From Candidatus Methanophagales archaeon (GTDB lineage: Archaea; Halobacteriota; Syntropharchaeia; Alkanophagales; Methanospirareceae): DNA of 13,985 bases. The stretch spans positions 1-13,985 of the forward strand of contig JACGMN010000003.1 of assembly GCA_014061035.1 (NCBI GenBank). Reading direction: 5' to 3'. Position numbers and translations under genes: made by a program. The notes below the pieces were generated by a model. The model saw nothing but the letters and a program-made list of their open reading frames with translations, was not told the DNA's origin and did no database searches. Positions 1 to 5,840 of this stretch are shown here, piece after piece. Each line of letters opens with the position of its first letter. Position 1 is the stretch's first letter.

Positions 1-42
1 CGCAATCTCTGGCAGGATATGTGGGGTAACGAGAAAGAATAA
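1..42 (+). CDS. possible 3' end of an upstream gene (partial)
   Basis: Frame 1 is open from the window edge and ends with TAA at 40-42, giving a 13-residue tail RNLWQDMWGNEKE. Two tryptophans and an acidic, charged end look like a real protein tail, but 13 codons prove nothing. If real, the gene converges with the methyltransferase-like gene at 211-810. Its function cannot be read from this fragment. Confidence 0.35.
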   Translation, partial: RNLWQDMWGNEKE

Positions 43-56
43 ATTTTATAATCGGA

Positions 57-180
57 CGCAGATGAACGCAGATAATCAGGATTTAAATATACGGAATTGA
101 CGGAGGAGATTCTTAGAATCTTCTATCGAGTTTATCTGCGTAAATCTGCGTAAATCTGCGTAAATCTGCGTAAATCTGCG
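57..180. repeat. inverted CGCAGAT / ATCTGCG repeat arrays
   Basis: On the left, CGCAGAT occurs twice (57-63 and 67-73). On the right, the 10-mer taaatctgcg occurs five times in tandem (131-180; the first copy reads tttatctgcg). The two blocks are inverted relative to each other, so single-stranded RNA or DNA could fold into a stem with several registers. A small inverted repeat AGATTC-TTA-GAATCT sits between them (107-121). The block lies between two apparently convergent gene ends, where it could act as a bidirectional terminator or be a passive dispersed repeat. No gene is seen in 43-210. Confidence 0.75.
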
Positions 181-210
181 TCTAAATAGGTGGAAGTTAT
201 ACGTTATACT

Positions 211-810
211 TTATACAATAAGTAAATGAGATGCTCTGAGTGAAATCCCCCTATGATAAACCGTTTGCTGAATAAACGAAGCATATTTCTTTAAAATCTC
301 GCTATCCTCATAGACCGTCTCTAACGATTTCCTTGCAGAACGGTAAATAATACTCGTCCCGGGATCACAGGTCTCAAATATATTTCTCAGCACCGCGTCC
401 TTAGACTTTATACTTAATGAGAGAATAACAACATCAAATCCTGCTACTGAAATATCTCTGCCATCAGCAAGAATAACGTCTATTTTATCGTCGAGTCCAA
501 GTTGTTTAACATAGTCAACTGCCATATCTCTTATCTCCGGTTCTATCTCAACTACCGTTACCTGTGCCCTTGTTAAACGCGTAATAATAACTGCGGTATA
601 TGGGCGTCCACCACCAATATGAAGAACTTTAGTTTTAGCATCAATCTTCGCCAACCCGATCTCTTTCTTCACGTAACTGTAATAACCTTTATAATATATC
701 TTGCTGACCCATGAATAACGTGAAGCATAACGCTCCATGAGCATAGTCCGCTTTAAGAGCATACTTTGTGCTATTTTATATATCTTAGAATACCAGGGCA
801 AATGTTGCAT
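211..810 (-). CDS. SAM-dependent methyltransferase-fold protein, nicotianamine synthase-like
   Basis: The 199-residue protein has a class I Rossmann SAM-binding core: motif I LHIGGG at residues 63-68, acidic strand-2 end VVEIEPE (87-92), ADGRD near 115-119, and DVVIL at 126-130. A basic, Tyr-rich helical region (1-50) precedes it. The stretch DPGTSIIYRSARKSLETVY (149-167) resembles the 'PG...L.VRSA...LY' region of nicotianamine synthases, which join aminobutyryl groups from SAM to make metal chelators. The start at 810 is backed by GGGAGGT seven bases upstream, and the gene overlaps the 3' end of feoB by 26 bp, so the two are co-transcribed. Operon position supports a metal-related role such as metallophore synthesis. 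This is inference; it could equally be another small-molecule methyltransferase. It is shorter than plant enzymes (about 320 aa). Confidence 0.7.
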   Translation of the reverse strand: MQHLPWYSKIYKIAQSMLLKRTMLMERYASRYSWVSKIYYKGYYSYVKKEIGLAKIDAKTKVLHIGGGRPYTAVIITRLTRAQVTVVEIEPEIRDMAVDYVKQLGLDDKIDVILADGRDISVAGFDVVILSLSIKSKDAVLRNIFETCDPGTSIIYRSARKSLETVYEDSEILKKYASFIQQTVYHRGISLRASHLLIV

Positions 811-2485
811 TGATTATACCTCCCATGATAAATGCAATAACTATCGTTGATAAGACAATGAATATCGCATATTTTACGCCGAACTCTTTTATTAAAATGG
901 GAAAGACAGCAGCACAGGGAATATAAAAAAGTGCTACAATTGAGCCTACAATCAATTGGACTATGGTAAGGTCAAGGTTAAGCAGGACAGCAATTGCCAG
1001 TTCCCGCCTTATAATGCCAAGAATCAAACCGACACTTGCCTCTGCCGGCAGACCTAATAGGCCAACGACAATCGGCTTGAATAAGATACCGATATGATAA
1101 AGTATTCCCGTCTCGTATAATATAGCGGCGATGAAAACGCCAAATACAATGAGTGGTACCGCTTGAAAAAGGTAGGAGCTTACCTGCATCCAGATCTTCT
1201 TTGCCACTGCTCTCAGATTTGGAATGCGGTATGTTGGAATTTCCATAAAAAAAGTCGGTGTACTCCCTATCAATAATTTATTCATAATCATCCCGGCAAT
1301 TAGTATGAATAGAAATGCGATTATATAAACTATCACAAGTGCAGGTATTGATCGTCCAGCGAGTAGAGCAACAATTGCTCCGGTCTGTGCCGCACAAGGA
1401 ATTGCCATGCACATAAGCGTGACGACGATAATCCGCTCTCGCTGCGTGTCCAATGCCCTGCTTGACAAAATCCCACCTACTGTACAACCAAATCCGAGTA
1501 GAAATGGTATGACTGCGCCTCCGTGAGTACCGATACGGTGAAATAGAATATCTAACAGGCAAGCCAGGCGTGATAAATATCCAGTATCTTCTAAAATAGC
1601 AAGAATAAGATAAAATGCGAGTAGATATGGCAGAACCAATGCCAGGGGCCAACCAATTCCATCAATAAGTACTCCAAAATGACCGATCAGTATCTCACGA
1701 ACTATTATACCCTCGGGAACTATTGCAGTAACACCAGTTCTAATTGGAGGAAAGATAAAGCCTTCAAAAAAGGGTAATAGTACGAACCGTCGTAGTCCCA
1801 TTCCGATAGCAATGATCAGAGCAAAAGCTAAAAGGGCAACCAGAATAGCGATAGGGATACCGGTAGCTGGTTTAATGGTCATATCGCTCAATTTTTCTGT
1901 GAAAGTATGATGACGGTGAGTTATAGTCTGAACCTGCTTGATGATACTACCGATCTCAGCCCACCTCTCATCATCGGTACGCGGGGGATGTGGAGGCAGC
2001 TCCGATTTCGCCTCAGGAATACGTGAGATGAGTTCTTCGAGTCCTTCATCAGTAACAGCAGTGGTAGGAACGAGCGGTACACGCAATAAAGACTCTAATT
2101 TTTGCAGATCAATATCTATTCCCAGATGTTTGGTCTCATCCCAGATATTAAGTGCTACAATCACCGGTATATTCTGCTCAAGCAGGCTGAGTGTCAAATA
2201 TAAATTACGTTCTAAATGAGTGGCATCAATGACATTAATGACCAGATCCGTATTACCGGCATTCAGCATCTCAACAGCTACTTCTTCTGCCTTATTTGTT
2301 GGGCTCAGGGTATAGGCACCAGGCACATCAATTATCTCTGCAGTAAGTTCAGGCGTCTTCAAAAAGCCTTTAGTAAATTCTACTGTAGTCCCCGGATAAT
2401 TAGATGCAATAACGTTGATCCCTGTCAATCGCGAAAATATAACACTTTTCCCTACATTCGGATTGCCCATTAAAAGTATCTTCAT
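785..2485 (-). CDS. feoB: ferrous iron transporter FeoB
   Basis: Inner-membrane Fe(II) transporter of 566 residues with an N-terminal G domain. Visible motifs are G1 GNPNVGKS (7-14), switch I NYPGTTVE (29-36), G3 DVPG (53-56) and G4 NIWD (113-116), followed by a helical linker and about nine hydrophobic segments from residue 207. The nucleoside-gate region has GFGCTVGG (331-338) where well-studied FeoB proteins have GCNVPA, and IPCAAQTG (362-369) where they have a Cys-rich PCxA/SCSAR-type motif. The gate cysteines (334, 364) remain but the NVPA tetrad is lost. The protein is shorter than usual (roughly 600-770). Its ATG overlaps the feoA stop as ATGA (2482-2485), so feoA and feoB are translationally coupled. 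The family is certain; the metal preference is less so because of the altered gate. Confidence 0.96.
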   Translation of the reverse strand: MKILLMGNPNVGKSVIFSRLTGINVIASNYPGTTVEFTKGFLKTPELTAEIIDVPGAYTLSPTNKAEEVAVEMLNAGNTDLVINVIDATHLERNLYLTLSLLEQNIPVIVALNIWDETKHLGIDIDLQKLESLLRVPLVPTTAVTDEGLEELISRIPEAKSELPPHPPRTDDERWAEIGSIIKQVQTITHRHHTFTEKLSDMTIKPATGIPIAILVALLAFALIIAIGMGLRRFVLLPFFEGFIFPPIRTGVTAIVPEGIIVREILIGHFGVLIDGIGWPLALVLPYLLAFYLILAILEDTGYLSRLACLLDILFHRIGTHGGAVIPFLLGFGCTVGGILSSRALDTQRERIIVVTLMCMAIPCAAQTGAIVALLAGRSIPALVIVYIIAFLFILIAGMIMNKLLIGSTPTFFMEIPTYRIPNLRAVAKKIWMQVSSYLFQAVPLIVFGVFIAAILYETGILYHIGILFKPIVVGLLGLPAEASVGLILGIIRRELAIAVLLNLDLTIVQLIVGSIVALFYIPCAAVFPILIKEFGVKYAIFIVLSTIVIAFIMGGIINATFALVF

Positions 2486-2748
2486 TCGTCTATTTTCTTT
2501 ATTGGTTCTATCGCTTCAACAACAATCTTCTCTGCCATACCTTGACCAACAGCAATTAGAGACCGGTCTATCTCAATAACAATAGGTCCACGAAGAGGTT
2601 GAGAAGTTATCTGGCGAACAGTCTTCCCAACTCTGATCCCTAAGGCGGCCATGCGTCTCTGAAATCTCTGCCCACCAGCTAAATGTTTTATTATTGCTGT
2701 TTCCCCGCTACTTAAATCGAATAATCTTGTTTCATCCATTTTATGCAC
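2482..2748 (-). CDS. feoA: FeoA-domain protein
   Basis: Small cytoplasmic SH3-like partner of FeoB, 88 residues, typical length for FeoA. Recognisable features are the early 'L..L..GE.A.I..L..G..F..R...LGIR.G' pattern (LSSGETAIIKHLAGG, then RMAALGIRVGKTV) and a late beta strand with IAVGQGMAEKI. The start at 2748 is GTG; an ATG three codons in (2739) is equally possible and neither has a clear Shine-Dalgarno, so the message may be nearly leaderless. It is the first gene of feoA-feoB-methyltransferase, with a promoter carrying the repeated operator-like 50-mer at 2769-2818. Confidence 0.93.
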   Translation of the reverse strand: MHKMDETRLFDLSSGETAIIKHLAGGQRFQRRMAALGIRVGKTVRQITSQPLRGPIVIEIDRSLIAVGQGMAEKIVVEAIEPIKKIDE

Positions 2749-2768
2749 TACTATTAACTACTATTATA

Positions 2769-2818
2769 TACTATAATGTTAGGGATACAAAAACGTTACC
2801 CTAAAAATATTCGGGTTT
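2769..2818 (-). promoter_or_regulatory. feoA promoter with TTAGGG...CCCTAA operator (site A)
   Basis: This 50-bp block is repeated at 3081-3130 with 44 of 50 identical positions, and both copies sit just upstream of a minus-strand gene. It contains inverted arms TTAGGG (2779-2784) and CCCTAA (2799-2804), 14 bp apart. Read on the minus strand, CCGAATATTTTTAGG gives a plausible BRE/TATA, and the arms span from the TATA edge to the expected start site about 25 nt on, the usual position for an archaeal repressor. The half-site TTAGG resembles that of DtxR/IdeR-type metal repressors, though the arm spacing differs. Regulation by iron is inferred. Confidence 0.65.
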
Positions 2819-2821
2819 AAA

Positions 2822-2853
2822 TAAAAAAACCTAAAAAAAAAGAAAAAGAAAAA
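2822..2853 (-). terminator. oligo-T terminator of the small His-rich gene
   Basis: Shortly after the stop at 2882, the minus strand runs through three T-rich blocks (T5, T5 and T9, each broken by one or two other bases), then AGG and T7. Consecutive oligo-T tracts are the normal intrinsic termination signal in archaea. It separates the 58-residue gene from feoA, so the two have independent transcription units. Confidence 0.6.
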
Positions 2854-2881
2854 CGGTTCGGTAAACTTTCTGCTTTTACTT

Positions 2882-3058
2882 TTACTCGGATTCTTTCTGC
2901 ATCTGTTCCATGTGCTCTATCAAGTTATGCATATGGTCATCAAGATTCTTCAAGTGCGCACTTATTGTGTCTATATCCCTTCGCACATGTTCGATGTCCT
3001 CGTGAACATGTTTCACGTCTTCACGCACATGCTTCTTGAGCTCTTCTATATCTGCCAT
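2882..3058 (-). CDS. 58-residue His-rich coiled-coil protein, unknown function
   Basis: The protein starts MADIEELKKHVREDVKHVHE and ends EQMQKESE. A strong Shine-Dalgarno AGGAGGT (3069-3075) lies ten bases before the ATG. Hydrophobic residues fall on an unbroken 3-4 heptad pattern (11,15,18,22,25,29,32,36,39,43,46,50,53), so it should be one long amphipathic helix or coiled coil. Eight histidines (10,17,19,24,35,42,44,49) include two runs spaced exactly seven apart (10/17/24 and 35/42/49), which would stack them along one helix face, with many Asp/Glu around them. There is no signal peptide or membrane segment. I do not recognise a family. Sharing its promoter block with feoA suggests metal binding or sensing in iron homeostasis; this is inference. 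Confidence 0.8.
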   Translation of the reverse strand: MADIEELKKHVREDVKHVHEDIEHVRRDIDTISAHLKNLDDHMHNLIEHMEQMQKESE

Positions 3059-3068
3059 TTTTTGCGTT

Positions 3069-3075
3069 ACCTCCT
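3069..3075 (-). promoter_or_regulatory. ribosome binding site of the 58-residue gene
   Basis: AGGAGGT on the minus strand, ten bases before the ATG at 3058. It is what shows that this very short reading frame is translated. Confidence 0.75.
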
Positions 3076-3080
3076 ATAAT

Positions 3081-3130
3081 TACTATAATGTTAGGGACAC
3101 AAAACGATTAGCCTAAAAATATTCGGATTT
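3081..3130 (-). promoter_or_regulatory. promoter/operator of the 58-residue gene (site B)
   Basis: Second copy of the 50-mer found before feoA. The arms are TTAGGG (3091-3096) and GCCTAA (3111-3116); the right part reads TTAGCCTAA, which matches the centre of the classical DtxR box. The TATA-like AATATTTTTA on the minus strand would place transcription start near 3092, about 34 nt before the ATG, leaving room for the Shine-Dalgarno. Conservation of the block while the bases around it differ argues for function. Confidence 0.65.
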
Positions 3131-3162
3131 GTGGGGGGACCTAAAAACGATGGTACTTGTAT

Positions 3163-3213
3163 AGGTGTGAGGTGTGAGGTCTTTGGCTTACGGGATACTC
3201 ACACCTCACACCT
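3163..3213. repeat. perfect 15-bp inverted repeat
   Basis: aggtgtgaggtgtga (3163-3177) and its exact complement (3199-3213) flank a 21-base loop, giving a strong hairpin on either strand. It leads directly into the heptamer array at 3214. The tcacacctcaca half recurs at 4016-4027, at the other end of the array, so it belongs to the same repeat family. Function unknown; 3131-3233 holds nothing else. Confidence 0.85.
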
Positions 3214-3233
3214 AGGTTCTAGGTTCTAGGTTC

Positions 3234-3917
3234 TAGTGTCCCACCAATTTAGTTTTGGAACACTTTTATAACCTATGAGTGCCATGATGTTTTCATGGTA
3301 GAAATAAAGCTTAAAGAGGACGAAGTGAAGTTTCTCAAGGACTTTGTGAAAAAGGGCCGGAAAAGTGCAAGAGCTCTAACCAGAGCACATATTCTATTGC
3401 TATCAAACCAGCAAAAAAGGGATACGGAGATAGCAGAAATATTAGATGTTGGTAGAAAAACAAAACAAAACCTTGGTTAAGACGGATGTGGTGCATTCAG
3501 ACGATTAATGCAGAATATAGAAAACGAATATACGATGTTCTCAACTTGTGTGAAGAAGAGTATGACATGAAAAGTCAGATCATCCGTTTTGATGAGAAAC
3601 CAAAGCAACTTCTTGGAGATACGAGAAGGTCTATCCCTATGAAGCCAGGAAGTCCTGAGAAATACGATTATGAATAACCATGGTAGATTTCGCACAATTC
3701 GTGAAGATGCTTGTTGATGAAGAATATCCAGACATTGAAAATATCGAGTGCACCGGCAGGCGGATTGGAGACATGGAAAACCTGGCATACGAAGTGGCAG
3801 CATGGACTAAGAGACGGAATGACGATGAGAAGAAGATCAATTGGAATTTTACGAGTGAGAATGCTGATGAGAAATTGTCCAAGCATTATGTTCCATAATT
3901 AAATTGTAGAGACACTA
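3234..3917 (+). mobile_element. decayed IS630-family insertion sequence
   Basis: Imperfect terminal inverted repeats, 23 of 28 matching, lie at 3234-3261 and 3890-3917 and include a TA at each outer edge (3234-3235, 3916-3917), the target duplication typical of the IS630/Tc1/mariner group. The enclosed transposase is broken. At 684 bp the element is well short of the roughly 1.1 kb expected, so internal deletions have removed over a third of it. It sits inside a heptamer array that continues on both sides. Confidence 0.85.
3295..3898 (+). pseudogene. IS630-family transposase, fragmented
   Basis: Three pieces in three frames. Piece one (3295-3480, 61 aa) is the N-terminal helix-turn-helix region (AHILLLSNQQKRDTEIAEIL). 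Piece two (3486-3677) has INAEYRKRIYDVLNL and FDEKPKQLLGDTRRS, whose Asp is the first catalytic residue of the DDE triad. Piece three (3680-3898) has VDFAQFVKMLVDEEYPD, then jumps to the C-terminal tail (KKINWNFTSENADEKLSKHYV). The linker between pieces one and two, and the segments normally holding the second and third acidic residues, are missing. It cannot make an active enzyme alone. Confidence 0.88.
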
Positions 3918-4058
3918 GGTTCTAGGTTATAGGTTCTACGTTCTATGTTCTACGTTCTACGTTCTACGTTCTATGTTCTACGTTCTACGTTCTACGTTCT
4001 ACGTTCTACGTTCCCTCACACCTCACAACTCGTACCTTCGTCGCAGCTAAATAAATAC

Positions 4059-4279
4059 AAACGATGTAACTACTCAGATTCAAAGTTCCGGGGTTCACGG
4101 TTAGAAAACGATGATAGTAAACCCGTATGAAGAGCGCAAGCTGGACAACCGTGAACCGTAAACGGTTCTACGTTCTACGTTCTACGTTTTGCTTTGTTCC
4201 CTGAACCGTGAACCGTGAGCCCCTCAACGTAGAACGTAGAACCCTGCAACGTAGAACCCCGAACCCCGAACCCTGAACC
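4059..4279 (-). repeat. dispersed repeat element, copy 1, downstream of gltS
   Basis: The spacer from 3899 to 4279 holds no gene. It contains the right-hand heptamers, a GTAACTACT motif (4066-4074), a 32-bp core (4126-4157) found again at 10241 and 13664, and a perfect 18-bp inverted repeat (4164-4181 with 4226-4243). It ends in ccctgaacc heptamers that touch the TGA of the glutamate synthase gene. Together these could fold into a hairpin in the 3' untranslated region of that operon. Confidence 0.75.
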
Positions 4280-5806
4280 TCACTCACCAGCACCTTTCAC
4301 ACCCAAAACGTCAAGCTCCCATTCCTGCAATCCTACTCCTCTTAAATGGTCTCTGTTCCCTCTCAGACTCTCTATTGCATTTATTCCCATCCCACCCAGC
4401 ATCTCCTTCATCTCCAAACTCCAACCCCTCAACAGGTTCATCAGACGTCTGGCTGCAATATCAGGGTTTATCCGTTTCGCAAGATAAGGGTCTTGTGTGC
4501 ATATCCCCCAACTGCATCTCCCGGTATAACACTTCTGACATAGCGTGCAGCCCATCGCGACCAGGGCAGCAGTGCCTATGTAAACTGCATCTGCACCGAG
4601 AGCAATCGCTTTAATCACATCCGCACTGCATCTTATCCCGCCAGCAGCGATGATTGAAGACCGATTCCTAATTCCTTCTTCTCGAAGCCGCTGGTCTACC
4701 GATGCAATCGCAAGTTCTATCGGTATGCCTACATTGTCCCTTACTATCTTCGGTGCTGCACCGGTTCCGCCCCTTAATCCATCCAGAGCTATTATATCGG
4801 CACCTGCACGAACCATTCCGGAAGCTATCGCGGCAGAATTGTGAACCGCAGCAATCTTCACGCTTACTAACTTCTCATAGTTCGTAACCTCTTTAAGCGC
4901 ATAGATGAGTGTTGACAAGTCCTCTATTGAATAAATATCGTGCTGTGGTGCTGGTGAAATGGCATCTGAGCCCTCCGGAATCATCCTCGTTTCTGCGATA
5001 GAATAAGAAACTTTCTCTGCAGGAAGATGCCCGCCTATTCCCGGCTTAGCACCCTGCCCTATCTTTATCTCGACCGCAGTCGAGCAGTTAAAATATTCAG
5101 CATCAACGCCAAACCTACCTGAGGCACACTGTACAATTGCATTCTTCCAGTATTTTGCACGTAAATCCTTCGGCAGACCCCCTTCTCCTGTGTTGAACAG
5201 CGTTCCATATCCGGATGCGGCGATTGCAAGTGATTTAAACGCCTGGTAGCTTATCGCGCCATAAGACATAGCGGAAAATACTATTGGTGTCTCTATCATC
5301 ACAGTCGGCGGGAGTTCCATCTTTATTTCAACGTCTTTAAATTCTGAGCCCGGCTCCAGCTCCAAAGCCAGACTATCTAATTTCTGTCCTAAAAATGTCC
5401 TCAGTTCCATAGGCTCTCTTAACGGGTCAATAGAGGGATTTGTTACCTGCGATGCGTTCAATACTATATGGTCAAAGTAAATTCGATATGGCTTATCATT
5501 ACCACATCCTGCAAGTATAATGCCGCCAGTCTCCGCTTGTTTTTTCAAATCACTTATCCTCTCCCTCGTCCAGCCATAGTTAAGTCTATATGCAAACTGA
5601 TTAGAGCTGACGCTCAGGGCATTCGCGGGGCAGAAGATAACACATCTCTGACAGCCCACGCATTTCTCTGCATCAGAAAACATCCTCTCAAGTTCTCCGT
5701 CATACCGCTGTGTCTCGAATGCACATTGTCTCTCGCAAACCCGGCACCTGATGCACCGCTCCTCCTCCCTATCAATCTTGAACTCTGGTAGTAGATATGA
5801 TTTCAT
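4280..5806 (-). CDS. gltS: glutamate synthase FMN domain with N-terminal 2x[4Fe-4S] ferredoxin
   Basis: 508 residues, the usual archaeal size. The N-terminus is a bacterial-type ferredoxin with two cluster motifs, C18-C21-C24-C28 and C49-C52-C55-C59. The rest is the FMN-binding glutamate synthase barrel, with FSAMSYGAIS, NTGEGGLP, the KIGQGAKPGIGGHLP loop, DGLRGGTGAAP and AAGGIRCS. A Cys cluster near 420-436 (GCTLCQKC...C...C) matches the 3Fe-4S region of GltB. It makes glutamate from 2-oxoglutarate and ammonia channelled from the amidotransferase, using FMN and ferredoxin-type electrons. GGTGG lies about ten bases before the ATG. It is the last gene of the operon, 34 bp after the amidotransferase gene. 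The GXGXG domain is absent from this protein. Confidence 0.93.
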   Translation of the reverse strand: MKSYLLPEFKIDREEERCIRCRVCERQCAFETQRYDGELERMFSDAEKCVGCQRCVIFCPANALSVSSNQFAYRLNYGWTRERISDLKKQAETGGIILAGCGNDKPYRIYFDHIVLNASQVTNPSIDPLREPMELRTFLGQKLDSLALELEPGSEFKDVEIKMELPPTVMIETPIVFSAMSYGAISYQAFKSLAIAASGYGTLFNTGEGGLPKDLRAKYWKNAIVQCASGRFGVDAEYFNCSTAVEIKIGQGAKPGIGGHLPAEKVSYSIAETRMIPEGSDAISPAPQHDIYSIEDLSTLIYALKEVTNYEKLVSVKIAAVHNSAAIASGMVRAGADIIALDGLRGGTGAAPKIVRDNVGIPIELAIASVDQRLREEGIRNRSSIIAAGGIRCSADVIKAIALGADAVYIGTAALVAMGCTLCQKCYTGRCSWGICTQDPYLAKRINPDIAARRLMNLLRGWSLEMKEMLGGMGINAIESLRGNRDHLRGVGLQEWELDVLGVKGAGE

Positions 5807-5840
5807 CGTCTGTATTCCACCTTACGCCACCAAAAAATCT

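Larger units (their letters stand above)
3214..4015. repeat. heptamer tandem array, split by an IS element
   Basis: Three aggttct units (3214-3234) lie left of the IS630 remnant. Right of it are fourteen 7-bp units (3918-4015) of the type ggttcta, then cgttcta or tgttcta. If the insertion is removed and one TA restored, the array reads through without a break. Units vary mostly at the first base. The array is not coding: an open frame over it would only encode a 7-residue repeat. Related heptamers border the dispersed elements at 4059, 10222 and 13645. Confidence 0.85.

Noticed and set aside
2216..2473. Plus-strand open frames opposite feoB
   Set aside because: They are antisense shadows of a gene with clear G-protein motifs and show no protein features of their own.
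3001..3017. Inverted repeat cgtgaa...ttcacg as an operator
   Set aside because: It lies inside the coding sequence of the 58-residue gene and follows from its repeated His-Val-His and Glu codons.
3918..4015. Regular repeats as a possible CRISPR array
   Set aside because: Units are 7 bp with no unique spacers and no cas genes are present.
3945..4130. Plus-strand open frame of 61 codons starting MFYVLRST
   Set aside because: It is the heptamer array read in frame: 7 bp x 3 gives a 7-residue repeat. No ribosome site and no other protein feature.
3131..4279. Possible tRNA or other structured RNA gene in the long spacer
   Set aside because: Hairpins are explained by heptamer inversions; I see no cloverleaf, TTCGA-type loop or other RNA signature.
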